Of a DNA stretch of 64,000 nt, positions 1-12,559 are shown piece after piece. The notes under the pieces were generated by a model. That model made no database searches and had not been told where the DNA came from. It saw only the letters and a list, made by a program, of their open reading frames with translations. The translations under genes and the position numbers were made by a program. The stretch's first letter is position 1, and every line of letters starts with the position of its first letter. Source of the DNA: Taeniopygia guttata (taxonomy: Eukaryota > Chordata > Aves > Passeriformes > Estrildidae); NCBI RefSeq assembly GCF_048771995.1, contig NC_133024.1, positions 87,700,501 through 87,764,500 of the forward strand, in the 5' to 3' direction.

Positions 1-3000
1 GTGTTGAACTTTCCGTTATTTGAATGAATTTTTCAATGAGGAGCAGATTCCTCTTGAATTGGTTCAGCACATATTTTCCTATTAATTTGTTGGGAAGGAG
101 AGCACACATGCACATCAGGTGCACGCTGTCCTGCTTTGCTGCTTGCAGCACAGGAGCCGTGTGTGAAGCTGTCATCTGAAGCTTGCAGGAAAACCACAGC
201 TGTTGCAGTTATCAGTCATTTTTTGCCACGGTCACTGTAGCACCTTTGCCACCCTACAGCAGAGTGGAACATCAAAGGTTCCCCTCTGGCTTTGTAACAA
301 TGGCAATTTTAGCATAACTGCTTCACAGGTCTGCATGACCCGGCTGTATTTTGAATAGATTATAGATTTTTTTTTTATTCTGAATCTTCAATTTAAAATC
401 TTTTAAAACTATTAATTAATGATTACCTCCAATGGCTCCACCTCTCTGGAAAGGAGAACCAGCTTAGGACATCAATGCTAATACAGAGGAAAAAAAACAA
501 TCTTACTTTCAAGGTAGTGAGAATTATTTTTTTTTTTTAATTAGTTCATTTATTAGAGTTTCTACATCAACTCCTTGAATTAGGTAAGCTTCTTTGTTCA
601 AAATCATCTGAACTATTTTTTTTCTAAATAATTTTTCTAATGTCACCTGAATTAGGATGGCTGTTTAATTAAGCCTTGCTTGCAACTGAAGGTGAAATGT
701 AGATAAATTGAGGCACCTCCTGGTTACAAATTGTTTTTTAATTTGTAAGATAAAAATGAAGCTTCTTTTCAGCTTTCAATTCAATAATAGGGTTTGCCTT
801 AAGCATTGGTAGGGAGAATATCCAGGAGCTAGTGTGAGAACAAATAGGTCTGTGCGCTAGTAGGGGGATCTAAATTAGCAGTCATCAATTACTTTGATAC
901 ATTTTCAGGCTTCTTAGTCGAAACACCAAAAAGATTGGACTGTAAAGTATTTTTTTAAAAGTTTCTTTAAAAAAAATTTAAAGATATTTCTGTGGGCCTC
1001 TGAGTAGCCTGGTATGTGTTCTTGCAGTGGAATGGTTCTGTCCTGGGGCTCAGCTGTGCAGTTAGAATTACAGGACAACTACTAAATTCCTTCTTCCTCA
1101 AGAAACAAACCCATTTCGTCTTTGTTTATTTTATAGTCTAAGCTCAAAATGTTCCTTCAAATGATTCTCAATGGCTTCCTGTGCACATTTTCAGCTCAAT
1201 AACTCGCATGAAACTCAGCTTCACATTTTTCACTTTTCAAGAGTCCAGAGAATTTTGATGAAAAAATATTTTATTCTGCATTGTCTGGAGTACTCAAAGG
1301 AGCTATTTTCTGCAGGAAAAAAGCCCCACTTGCCAAGGTGTGCTCTTGTACCAAAGACCTTTGCTTCCCAAGTTCAGATTTTTACCTCTCTCTGAGAAAA
1401 ATCTCCATGATGGTTATCAAAACACTGTAAAATCACATTGCTTTTCCATGTAAGTGAGCTTTGCTAAACCAGGGTCCTCTATGCACCTCAGCGTTGCAGT
1501 TCTATGAAAGGATCAGCCTTCTTCTGTGAGTTTGGACCAAAAATAGGCACAAGGAAGTATTTTTTGTAAATGTGCTCTAATTCATCCAAAGGCATTATTC
1601 TCTAAGACCTAGTGAGCAAGATCTTACAGGCATCACCTGATTTCACTCCTTGTTCAATATCATCCTTTTTGGTAACATTTTTTCCTGCCCTACTGCATCA
1701 GTAGGTCCCTGCTTGTGGTGGTATCTCATCCCCTCTGACATCCAAAAGTGGAACACTTGATCTGCAAACCTCCTCAGAGCAGGCTGTGGCGCAGTTGGTT
1801 GGGCTGACAGGGAAAGCGCCCGAGCACAGAGCAAAATGAACATCACAGCAATTCCATACCTTGGGCCAAGACGTGGAGTTATCCAAATTGCCAGGGAACA
1901 AATGTTGCTTCACAACCTCAGGACCACTTCAGGAGAGACGTGCCTCAACAGACACATAACCCCGGAGGTCACCGCTCAAGGATGCAGTAATGTGGGTATC
2001 AGGGCAGCAGCTGTTCCCAGGTGTGGGAAGTGAATGGGAACTTCATTTTTGTGCCCATCCCTGCCCGTGCTGTGGGGCCAGACAATGCTCTGCTGAGGCA
2101 TGAAGCCAGTGGAGTCTGTTTTCCTTCATGGATCTGAAAAGGTTTGCCCATTGACACCACTCTGCACAAGGTGTCAGGGGTCATTAATGGGTTTTACAGA
2201 CCTAAACCCCAAATGTATCCAAAGGAAAAGCAGCAAGCTGCCGACCTCGGTGAAAAGACAACACCCTTCTTTTTCATGCATGTCCGAGACCCGAAACTGT
2301 TTTTGCAGGAAGGAAGCTGAAGTGGCAGAGTGAAGCTGCAATGTCCACGGTTAAAGGCTGGCTAACACTCCTTTGCCCGCAGCCTTCCCCATTGCACCAG
2401 CCGTGGTTTTCCACAGGCATCTGTCCAGCCACAGCCTGCTGGGTTTTGCCTCTTACCATACGCTTCTTCCCTGTGAGCGCAGCATTCCCGCAGCATTCCC
2501 GCAGCATTCCCGCAGGAGCCGCTCCAGCGCCTGCCGCTCCTGACTCAGTTTCCCTGCCCTGGCGGGCGGCGCTCCCGGGCTGGATGCGCTCTCTGCTGCC
2601 GGGCTCCGCAGCCCGAGCATCCTGCCCGCAGCTCCCGCATCCTGCTCGCTCCGTCGCTTCAGCAGATGTGCATGATTAATGGATTATTTACCTTTTGCTG
2701 CCTGATTATTATTTTTCTGCCTTCTAACCTTTTCACTTTTACAAATATATTTTGACTTTGAAATTCTGGGGATTCCACTTATAACCTTTATGTTTATTGG
2801 TGAAGTAGCTATTATTAGACTGTTTTTCCTGTTCTTCCTAATTCTGGAGTTTAATTATATTTTTCCTTCTGCCTTTTCATACAGGTGCAGTAATTAAATG
2901 GCATTAAATCTGTTTCGTGATCATTAAGTAGACTCGTTATTGTCCTTTTTGTATATATTTTAAAGTTGTAAATAAGTCACCTTTCTAGTCAATCTGCTTG

Positions 3001-6000
3001 GTATAACTTTGCCATCTCACTGAGATGGTGCTGCTGTGGCTGTGCACAAAAATGTCATGAGTCAGGTATGGTCCCTGTCCCCTCCCAGCCACCAGCACAG
3101 AGAGGTCAGAGGGACAAGAGGATGGATCAGTGTGTTTGAGAGTGCAGATGGGGTGAGCCAAGGCAAAGAGAGGAGACAAAGAGGGGAGAGGTTTCACTTG
3201 GCTGTTTGGATCACCATTCTCCATGCCCTGGTGGCATACATGGGTGCCTCCAGCCCTGAAGGTAGTCCTAAAAGCTGAGTGGGCACCAAAGGAACCTTGT
3301 TTTCCTCCTGCCTTTTCTTTTCTTTCCCTTGCTTTGTTGTGGCTGTTCTCTATTCTCTCTGTAAAGAACAGCTTGAATTGTGCTGAACCTTAAATAATAA
3401 ATGTAACTACTTAAAACACTGACAACTGTTCGGGTACAAGTTCATTTTTAAACTCAGGCTTGTAAGCTCAGGGCATTGAATGAGACCCCTGACATTTTCT
3501 GTGGGCATGGGGTTTTTTTCAGAGTTTCTAAAGTACTATTGATGGAAGAATGTAGTGTGACCTTTTTTTAAAACACTATTTAAGGGGTGAAACACTATAT
3601 TGTTGCAGTGTGCATAATTTCAGAAAGGTCGAATTAATTAGCTTTATGTGTGACTGTGCAGGAATGCAACTTGCATTATTACAAGACCACACACTTTGAA
3701 ATATGGTAGTGGAGACAGCAAATGGAGTAGAAATGCCCAAAAGGTGACTAGGGCAAGGAGCAGGGAGCAAGAAGAGGGGTTTCTTGCTAGCATAACTCCA
3801 CAGTGTTAGAGCTCTTTTCCAGCTAAGGCTGGAAACATATTTTCCATTATTATATGAGGAAAAAAATGCACTCACCTTTTGAGGAACATATTCAGATTTT
3901 AAAATTTTCTGGTATGAATCCAGAAAGTGACAAGCATGACCTGAATAAATATTGCCTCTACGTGGTACTTGCCTCCTTATGCCATGAAAAATAAAGCTGC
4001 CAGTCTTTTTTATGGTGTGGATTTGTTTGGTGACCTCCACTGATGCCATCAGCACGTGTTGCTCCTAAGGCCAGGTTGGGTATTTGGTGGTGGAAACAGC
4101 TCAAGTGCAAGAGTAGCTGTCTGGGGCATCACCCAGTTCAGCTGAATGCTGTGAGTTGGCCTTTCTTTTTTTAATGATATTACTGTTCTGCTGTAGGGTG
4201 CATGGCACTAAAGTTGGTACCCATCTGTGATGCATCTCTTTGTCACTGCACTTTAGGAAGAGCAATGTGGGTACTGTACATGTCTCCTCTTGGGTGCCCA
4301 GCCTCCCACCTGCTGCTGGGCCTGGCTCAAAGGAAGCCTCCATTGGAAAAGGATGAGTAAAGGGCAGCCTTGGAAACAACAGGTTTTGCTGCACAACTTG
4401 GCATGTCTGCCTCTCATTTTTGTGCCCACCACAGTACTGCAGCTGCTTCTCCCCCTCCACAATACCCAGCATCTGCTGGGAGCACAGTTATGCTGGAGAG
4501 GACTGGTTATACTGGCAAGGACTGGTTATACTGGTGAGAACTCACACTTGTGCTGGTGCTGCCTGCTTTCTTTACATTGTGGTTATATCACCTCGTGGGA
4601 AGCACAATCAGTGGGAGCACAGTTTTAGAACCACCACTATCACTTCACAGGTAAGGCATGACAGTACTCAAGGAGAAATGAGGTAATTTTCTACCTTGGG
4701 TACAGTTTTCTTCCCCTTAAATGTTACAAAGAACAGGAAAAAACAGAGCATTCCCAGTGCTCTGACAGCAGGAGGACAGTTGTGTACAGCTATAGCAGGT
4801 AGTGATGCATAAAATAAGCATATCAAAGCTGCTAGGTTTTCATGATTTTCATTGCTGAGACTACCTGAAGAAGGCATTTTATCAGTTTTCTGGGATGGAT
4901 CCGACCTGACGCTGCAGGTAGTACACAACACTTAGGTGCTGGGTTATGCAGCACTCAAGTACCTAGATAAGACATGATGAATAAATATGGATGGGGCTCA
5001 TCTTTTCCTCCACAACCCCCAGGTTACCCTCACCAGAGAGACTTGCTATTTATTGTATGATGCAAGTCCACAGGCAGAAGAGCTGTTCCCTTGGCTTCCT
5101 CAGGCCTCTGCAGAGCTGGACAGAATGTGACAGGACTGCTTACAAATGCCTTCAGATTCTTTTTGGTATTAAAACAGTAAGTCAATGTATTAGATATTGC
5201 TTTCTTAGTAAAATCATTAAAGGCAAAATTTCATCATAGAGAATTCATTAAAGCAGTGCGTGTATAAAAACATTTCAAAACAAAACCATATTGCTGCCAA
5301 GTTAAGAGACCATGAATTGTTGTCTTAGAGCACAGTTTTGCTTTTATTTAATGCAACATTGTTTAATAAAGTCAGGAATCTCTGTTTAGTTTTCCCTCAT
5401 TTTTATCTTCTAGCATTTTACAAAAGCCTAATATCAAAATGTATGAAGTTGATACAAGACTGGAGGGGAAAATGCATTGAACCCAGGCAGTGCTCAGCCT
5501 GCACAGTCCCAAAAGCCACACAGCTCTGCAGCTGGGAAGACATGGAAGAACAGGGTATGGCCAAGTTAGAGAAGGTTGACAGGGACCCACAGAAGCCTGG
5601 GGAAGAGCAGCCTGACAGCCCCTGAGAGCTGGAGGAGTGTGGCTCATTCCAAGGCATGGAAGGGGCTGGGTGGAGGGAGCTCTGCAATTTAAGAAGTCAT
5701 TGATATTTGTTCTGCTTTGACAGAAGTCAAAACCTGACTTGATAAGACATAAGGTAGGGAATTTGCTTGCAAACCTCTAAAACTTTCTCCTTACTCAACT
5801 CCTGAGCTTTTTCCATTTTAAAATTGTTCTGGTTCATGATTTCATGAAGCCTGGCTTTTGCCTTCAGAGCCCACCTGGTGCTTTTAAGGTCACTTGCTTT
5901 GAAAATGGCCCTGTGAGGTCTTCTTTTTGGCTGCCTTCAAATCTTGTCATGGCATGGCTTCAATCAAGAAAATCTTCTCCTTTTCTCCTCCACAGGGAGG

Positions 6001-6187
6001 AAAGTTATCAGCATAAGTGATTATTTGTATGAAATGCTGCACACTCTTGTGATTTGATATCAGGCAGATGGGAAAAGCAAAAGTGTAGGGTATTGAGGCA
6101 TTGATAATTAACAGCAACTTAACGAGAGACTCCTCCCTCCTCTGGGATTGAGATTCCTTTGGTTTGTAGTTTTTAGTTTTGACCATC
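1..6187. other. Intergenic DNA, no gene recognised
   Basis: No open frame here resembles a family I know, and I see no exon-like set of conserved frames with matching splice sites. The longest frame (3,576-4,055 on the minus strand) has no recognisable domain. The DNA is AT-rich with homopolymer A/T runs. It contains one GC-rich patch (listed separately) and a short duplicated 15-17 bp unit near 4,500-4,535. By human gene order this side should lead toward GPR45 and MRPS9, but neither is visible, so it is probably downstream intergenic DNA of TGFBRAP1. Confidence 0.6.
2470..2680. promoter_or_regulatory. Orphan GC/CpG-rich patch, possible promoter or enhancer
   Basis: A roughly 200-base stretch rich in C, G and CpG stands out against AT-rich flanks on both sides. 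It begins with three perfect tandem copies of an 11-bp unit (CAGCATTCCCG, 2,480-2,512) and carries a consensus AP-1 site TGACTCA at 2,541-2,547. No recognisable exon is attached. A cryptic promoter, an enhancer, or a GC-rich repeat remnant would all fit. The base composition and motifs are seen directly; function is inference. Confidence 0.3.
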
Positions 6188-6353
6188 TGTGCTGGTTTTG
6201 GATGGGATAGAGTAGATTTTCTTCACAGAGGCTGGTTTGGGGCTGTGTTTGGATTTGTGTTGAACACAGGGTTGGTATCACAGAGATGTTTTTGCTATTA
6301 GTGAGCAGGGCTTACACAGGGGCTCGGCTGCTGGTCGGGGTTAAGCCATGACA
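6188..6353 (+). mobile_element. ERVL-type LTR fossil (short solo LTR fragment)
   Basis: The stretch starts with the TGTGCTGGTTTTGG-type end, followed by the typical text of avian endogenous retrovirus-L LTRs (GGGATAGAGT, GGGGCTGTGTTTGGATTTGTG, GATGTTTTTGCTATT, GAGCAGGGCTTACACAG). It finishes with an LTR 3' end like GGTTAAGCCATGACA. No internal viral genes are present, so it is a solo LTR remnant, much shorter than usual members. I found no clear target-site duplication. It is broken and probably tens of millions of years old (inference). The family call is from memory of avian LTR consensus text. Confidence 0.65.
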
Positions 6354-6989
6354 CCAGCACAGTTGTATGGTACAGTTGTATGGCCATTCACATTACAGAA
6401 TGAGTAACTGTGAGGAGAAGTACTCCTGACACTGACTGGAGTATCTGGAGGGGATGTATTGAGTGGCTGCTATCCAGAACAAGAGATTTCAGGAAGGTTT
6501 TGAAGCAGGAACACTAAAACTTCTGCTTGACAAATCAGCATGTCACAAAAGGCCACAGAGATGCTTTGAAATGAGATATGACAAGTTAAAACCCAAAGAT
6601 GGATCAAAAAAGGACAGGAATGAAAACCTTCTTTTGCTTTGCAAATACAAATCCCCAGTGAATGACATCTTTTAAAAAAGCAGATACAAATCCATCCTGT
6701 ACTCCTCCCTCCCCATCTTCAACTGCTTGTGATTCAAGTAGAAAAACCCCTACTTCTGTCACACTCTGGGAGCTTTCTGGCATGACACTGCAGAGTAACC
6801 TTGTATGTTAGAGGGACTAAAGGGATTGAAACATCTTTGCCTGCTTTGACTTTCAAACAGATATCAAGAACTTGCATTTTATTTGAACATACTTCTCCAG
6901 GTTAGAGAGGCACAAAGTACATTATCTTGAAGCTGTCACCAGTAACTTGCTAATTTTTTGAAATCCCCTGCTTATTTAGTCTTTCTGTA

Positions 6990-7132
6990 ATATTTGCAAA
7001 AAACAAAAGCAAAAACAAAACAAACAGCAAAAAAAAACCACCAAAAAACCAACAAAAAAAACCAAACAAACCAAAAATCCAACCAACCAACCAAAAAAAA
7101 AACCCTAAAAAACCAAACCACAAAACAAACTG
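6990..7132. repeat. A/C-rich low-complexity tract
   Basis: About 140 bases made almost only of A and C in irregular CAAA, CCAAA and CCAACCAACC runs. This looks like a degenerate simple repeat, possibly grown from a retroposon poly(A) tail. No coding potential. Confidence 0.85.
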
Positions 7133-7830
7133 AACTATTTATTCAAAACCTTTTAGCCTTTTACCTTTAACAAAGGGTATTTTGGATGTTTAAACAGTAC
7201 ATGCCTCTGGCAAAGACATGATAAGAAGACACTTGGACCCTTGCCAATCTGGTTTCAAGCTTGTCAACTGGTTTAAAACAAGACAAGTAACCTGACAGAG
7301 GATGACTCTGCACCAAGTTGGGCTTGGACAACGCCATCTCCAAAGAACCCAACCAGCCTAGACTTTTCTAATATTTAACTTGCATTGGGATGGTCAGGCC
7401 CCAGTCAATGGAAATACCATGTTGACAATGTGGTTATGGGACAATATCTTCAGGGGGTTATTGGCAATTATAGGCATTGGTAATGATGTTCATGACTGCT
7501 ATTGGATTTTTAGGCACTGTAATTAGCTTTGTTATCTACTGAAAACCTGTCACATGTTCAGCCATCAGCTTTCCTCTGGCAGTCTTGGCCTCTTTGACCC
7601 TATGCTGTCCTGCAGCTACAGTTGTTGCAGTTAGCTGGACCTTTGGGACTCATTTCTGCCTAAACTCAGCTACACTCTATTGATTATTTGTCTTGGAAGG
7701 AGTTGCCATCTGGATGATTAGCATGGACCATTTTCTAACCACTGTCTTGAGACAAAACTAGCTGAAATCCCACGGTGCTGGAGCCATGACTGGGTTTGGG
7801 GCTTAATGCTTTCTGTGTTACCTCTCGATG
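7133..7830. other. Intergenic DNA, nothing recognised
   Basis: Moderately AT-rich unique sequence between the A/C-rich tract and the GGAT microsatellite. No long open frame, RNA gene or familiar repeat is visible. Confidence 0.55.
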
Positions 7831-7919
7831 GAAGGATGGATGGATGGATGGATGGATGGATGGATGGATGGATGGATGGATGGATGGATGGATGGATGGA
7901 TGGATGGATGGATGGATGG
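7831..7919 (+). repeat. (GGAT)n tetranucleotide microsatellite
   Basis: About 21 nearly perfect GGAT units, preceded by one GGAA variant. Open frames across it (poly Met-Asp-Gly-Trp on one strand, poly Ile-His-Pro-Ser on the other) are artefacts of the repeat. Such a long pure array is likely to vary in length between individuals. Confidence 0.97.
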
Positions 7920-10900
7920 GGAAATGCAAACCAGAGCTCTCAGGGTGTATTTCCTGCTGGCTGAGCTAATAAAGTCATGTTTGTTGTTCAAGTCATGCAT
8001 GTCAGTTTTTCATTCCTTCCAGCATCATGCTGCACTCAATATTTGCATCCCAAACACCCTCTGTAAGACCATCCTGAGCACCCACCCATGTTCCCACAGC
8101 CTTCACTTCAGCCAAAGGAATAAACTTCACCTGACAGGGCTGTAGAAACCTTGCCAAGTGATCACAGACCTGAACTTCAAAACAAGAGCACTTCCCTGCA
8201 GCTCTGCCTGTGCTGGATTTTTGCCCTGCTGGATCCCCAGTTAAGCTGTGCACACAACCTGCCCTCAGCATCCAGGAGATACCTGCAGCCTTGCCAGTGC
8301 CTGCATTGCCTGCACAGTGGGGCTGGAGAGCAGCTGAATTAGGTCACACCTGCATGCCCTAAACACTCCTTTTCTGCACCTCTCCTTTGCATTCCTCTCT
8401 CACTCCCCTCAGAGATCACACAACTTTCTTTGACTTACCACACTCTTTACCAGCCCTTACCTGGGGCTTCCTTATCCTACAGTGCCACTCTGGTGGAACT
8501 GGGGAGCAGCTGGTCCTTTGGCCCCAGCCAGGGCCATTAGTCCTGAGCGGTGAGGAGGAAGATGAGGAACACCAACACCGCTGCCTTCTGCAGAGTATGT
8601 AAGCACCAGTCTCCCTTCCACATGTCAGGGATCTGACCCCTCTCTCAGTCACCCTGATGAATCCTCTATTCATCTATAGATAATCTTTTCCCTTCACTTG
8701 GACGTTCACATTCCAGGGTTTATGTATCTATGAATCCATGACAAATGTAATTAAAAGATTTTATTAAAAATTGACATATTTATACATTTTTACATTTCAC
8801 ATACTGCTGTGTATGTTCATCAATATAACCACTAAGTCCAAAAGCCTTAATGATACAAACTTCCATCTGAACAAATTTACTGCAGGGGAGCTTCAATTTT
8901 GAAATCAATCATACATTACAGAACGTTATTAACTTTTCTTCTTTTCCCTTGAAAAGTAGCAGCACATTTAATTACCAGTGTTCACAAGGCATAAGCCCCA
9001 AAGTGTTGTACAGCAAGAGAAAAATTAATTAGCTAATATAGGCAATAGGAAGAGAGCTCACAATGAAAATGTATTAGTTCTGCCTGTTATGAACAGCAGG
9101 ATGTTAATAAAACACTTAGAGCCATGCTGAATAGAGACTGCAGCAAACCAGGAAGAGTTATAAAATAAAAATTTACTTCTTGATAGACCTGTATAAAACA
9201 AAATATTTTTAATGTCATTCAGGACAGAAGCCCTGTGAAGAACAGATGTTGTTATAAAGACTAAGCAGTCAGGATAATGCTTGTGTGTTTAAACATGTAA
9301 TAAAGTTGTCAGAAAGCATACACATACTCCATCCCTACCATCACCTTTCCACAGCTCATATTCGTGTAGCTGAGTAATAAAGTGACATTTTACTGAAGAC
9401 AGATCTGCTCAGGAGTCCCCCAGACCTCTCAAGATTTGTAGCCATGTGAGTTAAGTGCTAGAAGAGTGACAATCAGGTAACAAAGGCTGGAAAGTTTCTG
9501 GAGATTGGGAGCAAGGGGAGCAAAGAGAGAAGTTCTCATTGTAACCTGGAATCCTGTGCACACCTGAGCCACCTCAGTATAGGCTGCCTGAACTTAGTTC
9601 ATAGGTATCTCTGGTGTGCTCTGTGTAACAACCCCCAAATGCTTATTTTCCCCTGGTTTGACAATGTTACAAGAATATTGACCTCAATGTGACAACTTAA
9701 CCACTTACACAAAAGAAATGAAGATGTAACCGAATTCTTTCTCATGACTATACAGCCATCAATCTTATTTTGAGCAGAGTGCCAGATTCCGAGTAATTTT
9801 TTTAAATTAGGATTTTTCCTTGTATTGACTGAGAAAAATAGCATATGATGACATACACACATCATAGGTCATTTTTATGTGAGGAAGCGTGGAAATATGA
9901 AAGTGTAGAAGGAAGTTTAACAAGTGCTTTTTGTATGTACCATCATCTATAGCAGTGAATGACTGAAAAAAAAGGTCAGAGCTGCAATATTTCAGTAACT
10001 GGAAGTTACATGTTAGACAACTGTGTCCTGATATCTGCAGAGGCATCAGTGTGAGAGACTAATCTCATGTATTATGTCCTGAACCACAGTCACAATGTCA
10101 CATTAAAAAAAATCTGCACTACTGTTTCAGTTTTGACACATACAAAGTTGGAGGAGACTCATTGGAAAAAGTGAGGGAGATGAATTTCAAATAATTTAGC
10201 AACAGCTAAATTAAGGATAAATATTTTGGCAAAATCTCCACTCTCCAAGGGCAGGTCTTAGACACCACATTCCCTGACTGGAGATAAAAAGATCACATCA
10301 AGCTTTAACTCCTGAAAAGCATTTGTTTCCAAACAAGAAAAATGGTCAGAGAAATATTCCTCTTTCCTGGAATATTCTCCTCCTCCTCCTTCACATATGC
10401 AGTCAGCAATTAGTACCCAAATCTGATTCCTTCCCTGTTCACTCCGTCTGTGCTGCTGCAGCCATAACTTACCACAGTGGCAATGCTGGCCCAGGATTTC
10501 AGGTACATAAACCAAGAATCACCAAACTGATAGTGCCAAAACAAAAGGATTGAACTCAGGCTCTCCAGAACGAAGCTCTTACCAAAGGGCTGTTCAGTTG
10601 TCCCACCTAAGGAAATTTGAATGCAGACCTTTCATAAATTTCCTGGTAACAATGCCCAGAACACCACAAAGAACTCTGATGTGGGCTGACATCTTCTCTG
10701 GTTGGGAATATTCCCAGTTGCTCACGTGCTGGACACACACAGGAACAACATCATCCACCTGCCACCTCCCTGCTGAGCTCTTGCTCTGCCTCAGCCTCAC
10801 ATTGGCTTTCTTTGCTTTTTCCTTTAGTTACTGTGGGATTCCATATTAATTCATTCAAATGAGTTCTACTATAAAACTTAACAAAGCAACAGGTAACCAT

Positions 10901-11735
10901 GTATCCATTTTCCAGTCCACATTTTCGGGGGACTGGGCTTCAAAGAACGAGATGCTCCCAACTTAAATATCAATCACATTTTTGATTGCAAAAATGCTGA
11001 CTTGCTTTATTCTGATTTCTATATGTTCTGTATGTACAATTATTGGTTTTGCTGCATTTTAGCCAAAGTACATTACAGTATCTACAAAAAGATATTGGCT
11101 ATTAATAAAGAATTATTCAATCTTTTATAGACATACTTTTTCTTGCAATAGCAACTGAGAACTTTCCTGAGGTCTGGAATGATATGATTTTTATTCCATT
11201 GCAGCAGTAGTTCATCACTGCTAAGTGGCTAAAATTGCTCTAAATCATGGAGAGGGGTCTGTTTTAGTACCTCCTTACTAAATAGAAAAAAAGAGCATAC
11301 TTAGGATGCTGGCAGTAAAAGAAAGAAATTCTTAAGAAATGCATGCTAGTGTACACAAAAAGTTTATAGGGTCTTCATAAAAATCACTTCCACCCTTATC
11401 AGGAAGTATTTTGAGGACAGGGGACTACAAATTTTTCTATACCATTACTGCCAGTTGTATACACAATGTTCCAAACCCATGACTACAAGACAGTTTGCTT
11501 ATACCACTGCCACAGAAGAATCACTCATTCCAGAACTGAGTCAGAATTGCCCACACTTGACTTCTTTTGAAGTGCCTCTCACTAAATGTGACTTGCATGT
11601 CTTAGTACAAAGCACTACAAAATTCCTTACTTGGGCTTTCAAAAATAAATAAAATTCAGCACAACAGTTACACTTTCCAAATTTCAAAATCAGCAAGGAG
11701 AAAGATTCAAAGGTATTTTGCTTTAAAGCAAAGTA
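7920..11735. other. Intergenic DNA or distal 3' untranslated sequence of TGFBRAP1
   Basis: No protein-coding exon is recognisable. From about 8,755 upward the sequence is uniformly AT-rich and unique. An AATAAA on the minus strand (TTTATT at 8,760-8,765) would allow a very long TGFBRAP1 3' untranslated region ending here. I prefer a nearer poly(A) site at about 12,560, because that one has a GT-rich element just downstream. Only transcript data could decide. Confidence 0.4.
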
Positions 11736-12245
11736 CTCCACACCTTGAGTACAGCTCTGGGACCCACAATACGAGAAAGATGTTGAACTGTTGGAACAAG
11801 TCAAGAGTAAGGCCTCAGTGATGATCACAGCTGGAGCACCTCTCCTGTGAACACAGGTTGAGAGCTGGGGCTGTTCAGCCTGGAGAGAGGCTCTTGGAAG
11901 ACCTTATAGCACCTTCCAGAACCTGAAGGGAGACAGCAAGGGAGCTGAAGAGGGACTTTGTACAGACGCATGTAGTCACAGGGCAAAGGGAAATGGCCTT
12001 AAGCTGAAGAAGGGCAAATTTAGATCAGATACCAGGAAGAAATTCTTTACTCTGAGGGTCATGAGGCACAGGTTGCTCAGGGAAGCTGTAGACAGCCCAA
12101 CTTTGGCAGTGTCCAAGGCCAGGTTGGATGAGGCTTTGAAGAACCTGGTCTAGTGGAAGGTATCCCTGCCTATGGCGGGGGGGGGAGTGGAATAGATGGT
12201 CTTTAAGGTCCCTGTCACCCCAAACCAGTGCATGTTTCTGTGAGA
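11736..12245 (+). mobile_element. CR1 LINE fragment (3' part), plus orientation
   Basis: The text follows the 3' third of a CR1 open frame and its tail: a segment like 'CAGCTCTGGGACCCACAATACGAGAAAGA', then 'GGCTGTTCAGCCTGGAGAGAGG', 'GGAAATGGCCTTAAGCTG', 'CCAGGAAGAAATTCTTTACTCTGAGGGT', and an end near 'TTTAAGGTCCCTGTCACCCCAAACC' and 'TTTCTGTGAG'. It is diverged and truncated at the 5' end, as most CR1 copies are. It sits just downstream of the predicted TGFBRAP1 poly(A) site. Confidence 0.85.
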
Positions 12246-12344
12246 AGAGATGGATATCCTCTGCCCCTGGATGAGCACTGGCTGCCCCTCCTTGGAGGCA
12301 GCACTGTACACAGAAGGCAGCTTCCTAAGCCAGCCTTTCTGTGC

Positions 12345-12472
12345 AAGGAGGCTGCATCAGGACAACACTGAGGCCCATGGAGTGACTCGGGGGTGTCTGG
12401 TGTGGGGCCAGGACCTGGACTCCATGATCCTGATGTTTCCCTTCCAACTCAGCTTATTCTGTGATTCTAGAA
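12345..12472 (+). mobile_element. CR1 LINE 3' end, second short copy
   Basis: The end of this stretch reads 'GGCCAGGACCTGGACTCCATGATCCTGATG', 'CCCTTCCAACTCAGCTTATTCTGTGATTCT'. This is a CR1 3' end of the subfamily that finishes 'CCTTCCAACTC..ATATTCTGTGATTCT', and it carries the octamer tail. The 5' limit is uncertain, and 12,246-12,345 may belong to the same element. Confidence 0.75.
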
Positions 12473-12559
12473 AGGACCAAGCAGACACTCTGTTTTGCTG
12501 AAAGCCTCCACTGATTTGGAATTCTGAAACAGGGAGCAGCCATACTAACTCAAATGCAC

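Noticed and set aside
1788-1802. tRNA-like box A (TGGCGCAGTTGG)
   Set aside because: No box B (GGTTCGA-type) follows at the right distance and no cloverleaf can be drawn; neither a tRNA nor a clear tRNA-derived SINE.
3576-4055. 159-codon minus-strand frame in left intergenic DNA
   Set aside because: No recognised homology, no promoter-like composition and no supporting splice structure.
7828-7925. Tandem array considered as a CRISPR-like repeat
   Set aside because: There are no spacers; it is a simple tetranucleotide repeat in a vertebrate genome.
7828-8145. Frames encoding poly Met-Asp-Gly-Trp and poly Ile-His-Pro-Ser
   Set aside because: Translation of the GGAT microsatellite.
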